A stretch of DNA of 64,000 bases from Arenibacter arenosicollis (GTDB taxonomy: Bacteria > Bacteroidota > Bacteroidia > Flavobacteriales > Flavobacteriaceae), in assembly GCF_014397245.1 (NCBI RefSeq), contig NZ_JACLHY010000004.1, positions 202,910 to 266,909 on the forward strand. The letters are read 5' to 3'. This document shows, in pieces, positions 1-8,003 of the stretch; the first letter of the stretch is position 1; every line of letters begins with the position of its first letter. The notes below the pieces were generated by a model. That model ran no database searches. It was given only the letters and a program-made list of their open reading frames with translations, and had not been told where the DNA came from. The translations under genes were made by a program, and so were the position numbers.

Positions 1-864
1 TGAGTGTTGATTCCATTCCCCTTTATATCCAGGCTCCAATAAAACGGTATTTGCAGAATTAAAGTCGCTGTCTTCCCCATGCAGGGCCACAGATCCCTCA
101 ACAAGGACGGTGTTGACATTTTCCTCCTCGGGATAGGAAGAAACATTGAATTTTGTTCCCAAAACCCTAACATTTAAATCATTTACATTTACTACAAAAG
201 GATGGTTTGCGTCTTTGGTGACATCAAAAAACGCTTCCCCGTTAAGGAATACTTCCCTTTTTGTACCTTCAATAAATTTTACGGGATATTTTATGGAACT
301 ACCGGCATTTAAATGAACTGTTGTGCCATCGGAAAGAATCAACTTAAAAGTTTTTCCATGGGGTATGTTCAATTCGTTATAAATAGGTGCTTTAGAAACA
401 ACCTGATTGGCAACGTCTTGATAGGATAAAACGCCTCCCTGTTGCTTTCCTACCACCTTTCCGTTCTTGTCTAGTATTGCACTTTCCTCTTTCTCGGTTA
501 TAACCTGAATATTTCCGTTGCCCAATTCCAAGGTAATGGCGTTCTTATCAATGACCGGCAGATCAGAATTTGATTTTTGTTGGATAAAGTAAGACCCTAT
601 GCCCACAAGAAGTACTAAGATAGCGGCATACTTTATGAATCCTGAAAATCTAGATTTCGGCTTATTGTTGTCCAGTTTTGATTCCAGTTCCTGCCAAGCC
701 ATTTCGCAATCTTCATCGCTCTTTGCTTTTAAGGCCCAGGTTTTTTTGAATTTTATAAAAGCCTTTTTATTCGCGGGGGAATCATCTATCCATTGAAAGA
801 TCGATGAGACCTCCTCTTCCGTGGCATTTCCTGAAAGGTACTTCGAAATTAAATCGTAATCCAT
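1..864 (-). CDS. FecR family anti-sigma factor, partial (C-terminus beyond left edge)
   Basis: The reading frame is open from an ATG at 864 to the first base of the window, giving 288 codons without a stop. It begins MDYDLISKYLSGNATEEEV, typical of the cytoplasmic sigma-binding part of Bacteroidota FecR proteins. A single membrane segment follows at about residues 77-94 (AAILVLLVGIG). The periplasmic FecR domain is recognisable by stretches such as NTVLVEGSV. FecR proteins hold an ECF sigma factor at the inner membrane and release it when a TonB-dependent SusC protein with an STN domain binds substrate. The cognate sigma gene lies just upstream at 938-1543 on the same strand, so a SusC/SusD pair is expected past the left edge. 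The missing end is the C-terminal domain (DUF4974 in related proteins). Identification is firm, the partner SusC is inferred. Confidence 0.93.
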   Translation of the reverse strand, partial: MDYDLISKYLSGNATEEEVSSIFQWIDDSPANKKAFIKFKKTWALKAKSDEDCEMAWQELESKLDNNKPKSRFSGFIKYAAILVLLVGIGSYFIQQKSNSDLPVIDKNAITLELGNGNIQVITEKEESAILDKNGKVVGKQQGGVLSYQDVANQVVSKAPIYNELNIPHGKTFKLILSDGTTVHLNAGSSIKYPVKFIEGTKREVFLNGEAFFDVTKDANHPFVVNVNDLNVRVLGTKFNVSSYPEEENVNTVLVEGSVALHGEDSDFNSANTVLLEPGYKGEWNQHS

Positions 865-937
865 TAACTGGAATTTTGTGTTCCAATTAAGTACACCTTA
901 GAAGTACTTTACCCTACATTGATTTTTGATTTTTTTA

Positions 938-1543
938 TCAAAAATGCAAAAAAGCATAGAAAAATGTAATGATTACGTAGTTTGCAATTCTCAATTTAAG
1001 GAATTTCGTAGCCCGTGTTATGTTGGCTTCAACGGCTTTGATAGTAATACCCAATTCTTGAGCAATCTCTTTATTCTTCTTATTTTCAAATCGCTTTTTT
1101 AAAAATACCTGTTTGCATTTGTCAGGTAATTCCTCAATTGACTTTTCAATAAGATTTTCCAATTCCGAAAAGGTAACAGAATCAAAATTCAAGGAGTTCA
1201 AAATTTCAGTGTGCAAGTTGCTCTCCCTTTCCTGCAATTGCCGAGAGTTGTACTTCCGTACAACCTTATGGTGCCTAATTAGGTTTAAACAATCCGTTTT
1301 TACAGACCGGTACAAAAAGGATGGGATTCCATTAATTTTTTGCACTTTTTCCCGGTTCTCCCATAGCTTGATAAAAGCGTCCTGCGCAACGCTTCTTGCT
1401 TTGTCCTTATCCCCTATAAACTGAGTTCCAAACCCAACAATACTATTGTAATATTCTTTAAAATAATATTCGAAAGCACGGCGATCTCCTTCCCTAAATT
1501 GTAGGAAGCGAAAATCTGTCAAACTTAAATGCTCTTTCTCCAT
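938..1543 (-). CDS. ECF RNA polymerase sigma factor (FecI/SusC-associated type)
   Basis: This 201-residue protein has the two domains of an extracytoplasmic-function sigma-70 factor. Region 2 covers about residues 15-75 (RAFEYYFKEYYNSIVGF, then ARSVAQDAFIKLWENREKV). Region 4 covers about 130-185, with the helix-turn-helix NKEIAQELGITIKAVEANI. Its length and its position directly before a FecR gene (73 bp gap, same strand) match the Bacteroidota polysaccharide-sensing sigma factors that drive a susC/susD operon. The C-terminus ends in an aromatic, hydrophobic tail (VIITFFYAFLHF), common in this group. The regulated operon is not in the window. A second, unrelated-looking sigma/FecR set occurs at 49855-52077. 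Confidence 0.93.
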   Translation of the reverse strand: MEKEHLSLTDFRFLQFREGDRRAFEYYFKEYYNSIVGFGTQFIGDKDKARSVAQDAFIKLWENREKVQKINGIPSFLYRSVKTDCLNLIRHHKVVRKYNSRQLQERESNLHTEILNSLNFDSVTFSELENLIEKSIEELPDKCKQVFLKKRFENKKNKEIAQELGITIKAVEANITRATKFLKLRIANYVIITFFYAFLHF

Positions 1544-1619
1544 TATGAATTAAGAATTACATAAACTTAAACATGTTTAATTACCAATATAGCAGCTAAA
1601 TATACAAAATTTTATTAAA

Positions 1620-1645
1620 TGTAAAATTTACATGTAAAATTTATT
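1620..1645. repeat. Two tandem 13-bp units upstream of the sigma gene
   Basis: Two adjacent units, TGTAAAATTTACA and TGTAAAATTTATT, lie about 75 bp upstream of the sigma factor start. The first unit is a perfect inverted repeat (TGTAAA, one base, TTTACA). It could be an operator or a chance AT-rich repeat. No regulator can be assigned from the sequence. Confidence 0.35.
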
Positions 1646-1708
1646 TTAAACGCAAGGTTTATGGATTAGGAGATGCTGACATATTTAATTGCCGATTATA
1701 GCATTAAT

Positions 1709-3235
1709 TCATTCCTTTTTATTGGGCTGAGCTGTTTCCAAAATAATTTTTTCCATTTCCTTTTTGGAAGGGCGTGGACGTCGCCTAAATGAATTTGATT
1801 TACCTGTTTCCCTATCAAATTCATCCGGAGTCCTAAAAGCTGGCAAACTATCGTGGGTGAGTAATCTAATTTCTTTCATTTCTGAACGCATTGCCTCCAA
1901 ACTTTCCTGATAATCGGCGTTTCCAGCCAAATTATTGAGTTCGTATGGATCCTTGACCATATCATACAACTCTTCGCTTGGACGTGGAATAATAAAGCAG
2001 GCCAATTGTGCTTCAGTGAGCTCTCCATTTTCCTTCATTTTTAGCATATCGGTAAATGTGCCGCTGACAAAGGCATCAGCCGAAGGTGTATTTGGAAGGT
2101 CAGTATAAAAATTACGTATGTATTTTAACTTTTTTGTTCTTATGGCCCTTGTGTAATCCTCATAGTCATGCCAATGATCTTCAGCATAGACCATATCCCT
2201 TATTTTTGCTTCCGGATTGGTCAACAAATCAGAAAAATCATGTCCTTCAAAGGAGGGAAGGCTTTCCAGCCCAGCCAACTGTAGAAATGTAGGGGCAATA
2301 TCCACAGCACTTACCAGGTTATCACAGACCGACTTAGGTTTTACTTTTTTGGGCCATTTTACTATCCATGGCGTTTTTATACCACCGTCGTAAAGGGTTG
2401 TCTTGTCTCTTGGAAAAGGCCTCCCATTATCGCTAATAAAAAGAATCAAGGTATTTTCGGAAATTCCTTGTCTATCCAACTCCTCCACTACTTTACCGAC
2501 ATAGTCATCCAACCTTAAAATTTCATTGTAATAGTACACAAAGTCTCTTCGCACATTTTCTGTATCCGGCATATATGGAGGTACAATTACATCTTCAATG
2601 GTCTGTGGGTTCTTTACAATACTATCAGTATAGGGTCGGTGTGGATCAACAGCGGCTAACCAAAGAAAAAATGGCTTATCCTTTGGCCGTGCCTGCAGCA
2701 CGGGAACCCAATTTTCACAACCACTGCCGTCACCTTTTTGTTTGGCCTTAGTACCATCAGGTGCCAATTGAAAGCCAGAGGTACCTACATCATAAACCTC
2801 ATCAAATCGATCCTTAATGGCGTCCCCCATATGCCACTTGCCGGCCTGGGCTGTCCAGTAGCCAGAGGCTTTGAGCTTTTCCACGAAAGTTATCTTATCC
2901 GGGGTCAGGGGCCAATGTAATTGTTCTGCATTGGTATTATGGGGATAAAGCCCGGTAATGATACTTGTCCTACTGGGACTGCATGAATTGGCCGTAAGAT
3001 AGGCCTGATCAAAACGCATTCCATCCTCAGCGAGTTTATCGATATTTGGGGTACGTATATTTGGATGCCCATAGGCCCCGCTATCGTCCCAGGCCATATC
3101 GTCAGCAATGATAAATACAATATTTGGGCGCTCACCTTCTTCATTTTTGGTTTCTTTTTTTGAGGAGCAGGATAATGTAAATATTGATAATAGAAGGATA
3201 AAAAAGTTGGTCGCTTTTGGTTTGTGGTTGGTCAT
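1709..3235 (-). CDS. Sulfatase, sulfamidase-like family S1 lipoprotein
   Basis: A 508-residue family S1 sulfatase. The active-site Cys85 in C-S-P-S-R is the residue that sulfatase-maturing enzymes convert to formylglycine. Metal-binding signatures are FIIADDMAWDDSGAYG near residue 41 and ISDNG near 270. The segment TSIITGLYPHNTNAEQLHW and the overall length resemble heparan N-sulfatase-like enzymes, so the exact bond cleaved is open (O-sulfate or N-sulfate). The N-terminus has a lipoprotein signal with Cys23, so the protein should be membrane-anchored in the periplasm or on the surface. It is the last gene of a four-gene operon, 18 bp after the lactonase gene. No rhamnose-type box precedes it. 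Expression probably comes from the promoter element at 6181-6343. Confidence 0.92.
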   Translation of the reverse strand: MTNHKPKATNFFILLLSIFTLSCSSKKETKNEEGERPNIVFIIADDMAWDDSGAYGHPNIRTPNIDKLAEDGMRFDQAYLTANSCSPSRTSIITGLYPHNTNAEQLHWPLTPDKITFVEKLKASGYWTAQAGKWHMGDAIKDRFDEVYDVGTSGFQLAPDGTKAKQKGDGSGCENWVPVLQARPKDKPFFLWLAAVDPHRPYTDSIVKNPQTIEDVIVPPYMPDTENVRRDFVYYYNEILRLDDYVGKVVEELDRQGISENTLILFISDNGRPFPRDKTTLYDGGIKTPWIVKWPKKVKPKSVCDNLVSAVDIAPTFLQLAGLESLPSFEGHDFSDLLTNPEAKIRDMVYAEDHWHDYEDYTRAIRTKKLKYIRNFYTDLPNTPSADAFVSGTFTDMLKMKENGELTEAQLACFIIPRPSEELYDMVKDPYELNNLAGNADYQESLEAMRSEMKEIRLLTHDSLPAFRTPDEFDRETGKSNSFRRRPRPSKKEMEKIILETAQPNKKE

Positions 3236-3253
3236 AATGGGTGGATTATTTCT

Positions 3254-4402
3254 CTAGAACTTTAAACATACAGGTTGTGAAATGGATATTTCATTTCCCG
3301 TAAATTCAAGGAGACCTGTTTGCCCATCTACTTTAAAAACAGTTATGTTATTCGATTTTTGATTGGCCACCAATAAAAATTTCCCATCTGGAGATAGGGT
3401 GAAATTTCGCGGCCAATCCCCTTGCACAGGTTCGATGGTCAGAAGTTTTAAATCTCCGCTGTCAGATATCGAATAAACAGCTATACTATTATGCCCCCTG
3501 TTGGAAGCATATAGGAATCTCCCATTGTTGCTAATATGTATATCGGCACAGGCATTAGGTTCTTGGTAATCATCCGGGAGTGTACTCTTTTTATCGATAT
3601 TTGTAAAAATTCCAGTCTCTTCATCCACGGTGGCCGACACAACAGTACTGGACAGTTCATTGATAATAAACACCTTGTTTTCCGTTGGGTGGAAAATAAG
3701 ATGTCTGGGACCATCCCCGGGATCCATGTGTAGCCCGACTTCCGCCTTACCCAATTTCCTTTCCGAATTTATTGGATAGGTCAAAATCTGATCTATCCCC
3801 AGATCTACGGCATATAAAAATTTTCCGTTTTGGGAAAATTGTACACAGTGTGCATGGGCCGAATTTTGGTTGAGATGCGGACCACTTCCTAAATGTTGTA
3901 TCTCTTGTGGAGCATCTACCATATCTCCCTTTTCATCCAAGGGGTACAGAACAATACCTCCCGAACTATAATTGGCTGCAGCAAGAAGATTTTCATCGGG
4001 ACTTACCCCAACATAACAGGCTCCATCCCCTTTACTAGGGTGGTTGGCCACTCTAGCCAGGGCAGTTTTATTTTTGTTCCATTTGAATGCCGATACGCTC
4101 CCCGGTTTTGTTCCGTTTGAAGAATAGACTCTCTCCCCATCTTTCGAGAGGTATAAATAGCCTGGCTTGTTCTCTTTGGCTACATGTTGACTGTTGGTAA
4201 GCTCCCCCGTTTCCGTATTAAAATCGAGTTGATAAATGCCTTGATCATTCCCCTCGGCAAAAGTACCGACCAAGAGTTTTAGACCTTCTTTCTGAATTTG
4301 TTGTGGTCCGCTCGCCAAATTGGCTTTTTTGGGCTGATCTTTACACCCGACCACTAGCACCAATAGAATAATAAACATTAAATAATTTGAAGGTCGTTTC
4401 AT
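3254..4402 (-). CDS. Exported lactonase, seven-bladed beta-propeller (YbhE/Pgl-like)
   Basis: This 382-residue protein matches the lactonase family that includes cytosolic 6-phosphogluconolactonase YbhE and the fungal 3-carboxymuconate cyclase. Recurrent propeller motifs are visible: LYLSKDGERVYSSN, VSPDENLLAAANYSSG, FSQNGKFLYAVDLGID, IHISNNGRFLYASNRGHN and LSPDGKFLLVANQKS. Unlike YbhE it carries a lipoprotein signal with Cys20 (LVLVVGC), so it acts outside the cytoplasm. That argues against 6-phosphogluconolactone and for a free aldonolactone, for example galactono- or rhamnonolactone. The neighbouring kinase and aldolase act on the keto-deoxy acids such lactones would yield, which supports this but leaves a dehydrogenase and a dehydratase to be found elsewhere. 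It sits 42 bp after the aldolase gene. Family call is firm, substrate is inferred. Confidence 0.88.
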   Translation of the reverse strand: MKRPSNYLMFIILLVLVVGCKDQPKKANLASGPQQIQKEGLKLLVGTFAEGNDQGIYQLDFNTETGELTNSQHVAKENKPGYLYLSKDGERVYSSNGTKPGSVSAFKWNKNKTALARVANHPSKGDGACYVGVSPDENLLAAANYSSGGIVLYPLDEKGDMVDAPQEIQHLGSGPHLNQNSAHAHCVQFSQNGKFLYAVDLGIDQILTYPINSERKLGKAEVGLHMDPGDGPRHLIFHPTENKVFIINELSSTVVSATVDEETGIFTNIDKKSTLPDDYQEPNACADIHISNNGRFLYASNRGHNSIAVYSISDSGDLKLLTIEPVQGDWPRNFTLSPDGKFLLVANQKSNNITVFKVDGQTGLLEFTGNEISISQPVCLKF

Positions 4403-4444
4403 GATAAAAATGGAATTGATTTTGTTAAATATATTTATTTGAAT

Positions 4445-5086
4445 TTAAAAGCCTTTTACTTCCGCTTTTACTTTGGCAAAATGATCCGAAAGGCCTTCAA
4501 AATTTCCCTCCTTTATCAACTTTTTGTTGAAGAGCGAACTGCCCATACCTACACCAACGGCACCAGCCTCAAAAAAGGATCTGATATTCTCCAAAGAAAC
4601 TCCGCCCGTCGGCAAAAGTTTGATGTTGTTAAGCGGGGCCGAGATGTCCTTTATAAATTGGACCCCAAGCTGCGTGGCAGGAAAAATCTTTACCGCAGAT
4701 GCCCCTAAGCTCCAAGCTTTATAGATTTCGGTTGGCGAATAGGCCCCAGGAAAAATCGGTATCCCTTGGGCTACAGCAGTCTTGATTACTGTTTCATCCA
4801 AGATCGGAGTCACAATAAACTGGGCACCTGCCGCTACGGCCCTTTCGTAATCTTCCATATTACAGACCGTACCCGCACCCACATTGAGGTCATTGAATTC
4901 GCTCCTTAGTTTGGAAATTATTTCGGTGGCCCCGGCGGTATTCATGGTTATTTCAATGGTGTGCAGACCCGCCTTGAGATATGCATTGGCAATATCACGC
5001 ATAACACCCATGGATACTCCTCTTACAATACCCACAATGGGTGCCCTATTGTAAAGTTTCCAGGAAAATGATTTTTTATTTGACAT
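4445..5086 (-). CDS. eda: 2-keto-3-deoxy-6-phospho(galacto/glu)conate aldolase
   Basis: A class I aldolase of 213 residues that splits 2-keto-3-deoxy-6-phosphosugar acids into pyruvate and glyceraldehyde 3-phosphate in the cytoplasm. Schiff-base Lys133 lies in VKIFPA and the catalytic Glu45 in IEITMNT, the same numbers as in the Escherichia coli enzyme. Phosphate- and pyruvate-binding motifs VGAGTV, FIVTP, FPGAYSPTEI and LLPTGGVSLEN are all present. The start overlaps the end of the kinase gene by 11 bp, so translation is probably coupled. With the kinase it forms the last two steps of a galactonate or glucuronate/galacturonate-type route. Family members differ in preference for the gluco or galacto form, and the DgoK-type partner favours the galacto form. 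Confidence 0.93.
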   Translation of the reverse strand: MSNKKSFSWKLYNRAPIVGIVRGVSMGVMRDIANAYLKAGLHTIEITMNTAGATEIISKLRSEFNDLNVGAGTVCNMEDYERAVAAGAQFIVTPILDETVIKTAVAQGIPIFPGAYSPTEIYKAWSLGASAVKIFPATQLGVQFIKDISAPLNNIKLLPTGGVSLENIRSFFEAGAVGVGMGSSLFNKKLIKEGNFEGLSDHFAKVKAEVKGF

Positions 5087-6029
5087 GTTGTTCTAAAATT
5101 TTTAGCTGTCCGACCAACAGGGCCGTTTCTATAAATTGTGGATCAAAACAAACGATGCGGTCCATGGGCAGAAAGGATTTCAAAGCCAATTGGTACAATT
5201 CGTTCTGTATTCCGGTAACTGCAAGGTACACGGTTTCGCTCTTTTCTTTCAAATGGCCCAGCTCCGCCCCTATTAACAATCCCGATAAATAATAATAGTT
5301 TTCCTTAGCGGAGGTTTTATGTATCAGACTATTTGCCCTAATGGAAAAAAGCGATGCCATCTGTTGGTTCGCAACACCTTTTTTAACACCTTCCACAAAA
5401 ATATCCTCATAGGAAGGGTTCCATCCTGCTTCTTCCACTGAAGCCGACAAAATAGTGTGCTTACTTATAACCTCAAATAATTCACCCGTCATATAGGTGG
5501 TGAAATCTATAAATCTCCCGGTATCAAAATAGATATGTTTACTGTGGGTCCCTGGCAACAATAGAACCCCTTTTTCCTTCTTGGGCAGGTAATCCGAAAG
5601 TCCAATGGCCTGGATCTCCTCCCCCCGCATTACATCCTTATTTGTTCTAGCCCCGGAAATTAAAAGAAGGTCCAATTTGCCATCAAGGGAAAGCCAATTA
5701 CTAATTAGGTCTTCGCCACTAAAGGCAATGGGCAATTGGCAGTACTCCAATTCCTGCATCCCTATGGAAGAGGACAGCATTCCAGAAGCCACTAAAAGGT
5801 AGTTTTCGACTCCGTTTAAATCCAAGTTTTCCAGCTGCGCCAACAAATAATCTGCAAAATAGGATTCTTGGGACCGTTCACTTTGCTGTTTATATAACTG
5901 ATAGCACTTTTTGATCCCCAGATCGGTCCTGATTTCGGAAAGCACCTTTAAGGAATGGGAATCCACCAAACGGAGTCTAAAATTGGAGGTCCCCCAATCG
6001 CAGCTAATAAATTTATCCGGTAGCCCCAT
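5076..6029 (-). CDS. dgoK: 2-dehydro-3-deoxygalactonokinase
   Basis: This 317-residue protein matches DgoK, an ASKHA-fold kinase that phosphorylates 2-keto-3-deoxygalactonate (and in some species the gluconate epimer) with ATP. The phosphate-1 loop ISCDWGTSNFRLRLVD is at residues 8-23. Other signatures are GMLSSSIGMQEL, LLPGTHSKHI, the MTGELFEVI segment and a C-terminal VYLAVTGIQNELYQLAL. It is the first gene of the kinase-aldolase-lactonase-sulfatase operon. The 452 bp before it hold a promoter/leader element that also occurs at 58282-58442. Galactonate dehydratase and a sugar dehydrogenase are not in the window, so the pathway is incomplete here. Confidence 0.9.
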   Translation of the reverse strand: MGLPDKFISCDWGTSNFRLRLVDSHSLKVLSEIRTDLGIKKCYQLYKQQSERSQESYFADYLLAQLENLDLNGVENYLLVASGMLSSSIGMQELEYCQLPIAFSGEDLISNWLSLDGKLDLLLISGARTNKDVMRGEEIQAIGLSDYLPKKEKGVLLLPGTHSKHIYFDTGRFIDFTTYMTGELFEVISKHTILSASVEEAGWNPSYEDIFVEGVKKGVANQQMASLFSIRANSLIHKTSAKENYYYLSGLLIGAELGHLKEKSETVYLAVTGIQNELYQLALKSFLPMDRIVCFDPQFIETALLVGQLKILEQHVK

Positions 6030-6180
6030 ATTTTCTAAAACGCTTTAGTTACTCTTTTTATATTGGGATAATTCTCAAGTGCACAGGTTGAACGAACCAT
6101 TCCAATTCCAATACTTTTTATTGGACCATCGGGAAGGCAAATATCAAATTTAAATCCGTACTGGACCATTTTGCCAAATT

Positions 6181-6343
6181 CCAATTTTTCCGAAAAATAC
6201 GCTAATTTTTTTTTTCATCCTTGGAATATAAATAAGAAGCAAATCTAACATTGGTATTGTTGGCCAAACCAGTGAAAAGCAAAAATTATGAAGTAGTCTA
6301 AAGTTATGTAAAAATAAAATTGAGCCTTAAATCAGCAATTGGA
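6181..6343 (-). promoter_or_regulatory. Promoter/leader element, copy A (shared with 58282-58442)
   Basis: Read on the minus strand, this 163-bp stretch aligns along its whole length with 58442-58282. Shared blocks include CCAATTGC-GATTT, TTTTATTTTTA-ATAACTTT, AATACCAAT, CAAGG-GAAAAA and GC-TATTTTTCGG-like segments. The -7 element is TAACTTTT at 6300-6307 (TAACTTTG in the other copy). The element ends about 150 bp before dgoK. Similarity continues well past the -7, so the transcribed leader or a downstream operator is also conserved. The remaining 6030-6180 holds nothing else recognised. Confidence 0.65.
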
Positions 6344-6347
6344 GAGA

Positions 6348-6386
6348 ACAAACAAGGCTTTCAAGAAATTGAAAGCCTTGTTTGTT
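6348..6386 (-). terminator. Stem-loop terminator after the permease gene
   Basis: A 14-bp stem, AACAAACAAGGCTT paired with AAGCCTTGTTTGTT, encloses an 11-base loop. It lies about 100 bp downstream of the last gene of the rhamnose operon and upstream of the dgoK promoter element. The T-rich flank is better on the plus strand than on the minus strand, so it may work in both directions or weakly. Confidence 0.55.
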
Positions 6387-6481
6387 TTGTTATATGTTTG
6401 AAAAATGCCTAAGCTCTACCTTACCATCCGACATATCTAGTCTACGATCGCCTAGTTTATGGGAATGCTAATAGGGTTAAT

Positions 6482-7888
6482 TCAACTCTTTTGAATCCAT
6501 TTGCTAAAGACCAGGAATAAGACGCCACAGAGTAACCAAGCCGGTAAGGTGACAAAGGACAGGAATACATCATATTGAATGGATATAAAATAGAACAGTC
6601 CAAAGCTGATCGCCCAAGCGAAAAATACGGCCCTATTGAATTTTAGGTTGGCCACTTCGGCATAATTCTTAACGATTCCCGCCTGCTTATGGAAAAAATG
6701 TTCGAAAACGATAACGGCACCGAAAGGCGCTAAGATAAACCCGTACAGGGCAACAAATCCCAACAATTTCATAGCGAAGGCTGGAAAAAGACCGGCTATG
6801 GTGGCCAATGTACCGGCAATTATGGTAACCCAAAAAGTAGACAACTTGGGTACAATAGCCTGAAAGGCCAATCCCGCCCTATAAATAGTAGGATTCGCGG
6901 TAGTCCAACCAGCTAAAACCACAGCAATAATTCCAAAAATACCGATGGCATTATAGGCCAAGGGTCCAGGAGCTACCGTGGGTGCCTCTCCATTAGCAAG
7001 GAGTCCCTGAGCCTCTGGTGATTTTAAATAAACGGCATACAGTAAAGCTGCCGCTATCCAAGCCATATAATGTCCTACGTACATTCCGGCCGCCGTGGTC
7101 CATCCACTACTTGCCTTTTTTGCAAAACGGAATACCGATAGATCGGACATCCCCACGTGCATGGCCGCATTGGCGAACCAGGACCAAATAACAACATGCC
7201 AGAAGGTATATTTGATCTGCCCTGGAAAAGGTTCAGAACCTTCGCCCCATATATTCCAAAATTCCGATAGACTGCCTACCCCTAATTGATTTAAAGCTAC
7301 AATACCACAAGCCAGAAAGGCCAATACTATCACAGGGGACATCCAGTTTGCGGCTTTGGATACCGTTTCGTAACCTTTGGAGGCAACCAATGAGATAACC
7401 GCACCAAGAACTAAAACAATAATGACCCACGTCATGCCATTGGGCATAGTATCAGTGAGTTTGGGCATTTCCATATTAAAGGGAATCCCCACCGCTGTGG
7501 CCGAAACTGTTATCATGGAACCTGCCAGGAAACAGAAAAGCACCCCGTTGGCCAAATTATAGCCAGTAACCAGATTTTTGCCACAAATCTTTTCTAGTTG
7601 GTAGTACAAGGTCAATCTATATTTCACGGCAATTTCGGCAGTCAGGAAACGCCAGCTGAGCACAGCCAATAGATTCCCTAAAAGAAGTCCAATAATAAGA
7701 TCAAAGGCACTTACCCCCGTTGTCAGGAACAAAGGCCCAATTACAAATTCAGTTCCTGCTGCATGTTCCCCTGCATACATTCCAAGAAAACTCTTCCAAC
7801 TTTTCAGTTTGGAGGTGGGTACTGGAACGCGCTCAAATTCTCCGCCCGCGATATCCTCTATTTCTTCTTCTATGTTAAATTGGCTCAT
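6482..7888 (-). CDS. NCS1-like permease (purine-cytosine permease superfamily)
   Basis: A 468-residue integral membrane protein with about twelve hydrophobic segments. It resembles the cytosine/purine permease (NCS1) family, for example in the early GLLLGNLLAVLSWRF and the central SWFANAAMHVGMSDLSVFRF segments. Members usually take up nucleobases or related compounds by sodium or proton symport. Here it is the last gene of the rhamnose operon, 115 bp after the kinase, with no other transporter in the operon. A role in import of L-rhamnose or a rhamnose derivative is therefore the likely reading. That is inference from position only, and the substrate of this branch is unknown to me. The N-terminal 35 residues are acidic and cytoplasmic. 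Confidence 0.8.
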   Translation of the reverse strand: MSQFNIEEEIEDIAGGEFERVPVPTSKLKSWKSFLGMYAGEHAAGTEFVIGPLFLTTGVSAFDLIIGLLLGNLLAVLSWRFLTAEIAVKYRLTLYYQLEKICGKNLVTGYNLANGVLFCFLAGSMITVSATAVGIPFNMEMPKLTDTMPNGMTWVIIVLVLGAVISLVASKGYETVSKAANWMSPVIVLAFLACGIVALNQLGVGSLSEFWNIWGEGSEPFPGQIKYTFWHVVIWSWFANAAMHVGMSDLSVFRFAKKASSGWTTAAGMYVGHYMAWIAAALLYAVYLKSPEAQGLLANGEAPTVAPGPLAYNAIGIFGIIAVVLAGWTTANPTIYRAGLAFQAIVPKLSTFWVTIIAGTLATIAGLFPAFAMKLLGFVALYGFILAPFGAVIVFEHFFHKQAGIVKNYAEVANLKFNRAVFFAWAISFGLFYFISIQYDVFLSFVTLPAWLLCGVLFLVFSKWIQKS

Positions 7889-8003
7889 ATTGGTTGGTTA
7901 TTATTTTTGGTTAAAGTGTCCGGTTAATGTTCATTTTCCACTTCTCTTCTTAAGGTCTAAAACTCATTAGGTTCATAATTGTTTGAATTACTTAGTTTTC
8001 CGA

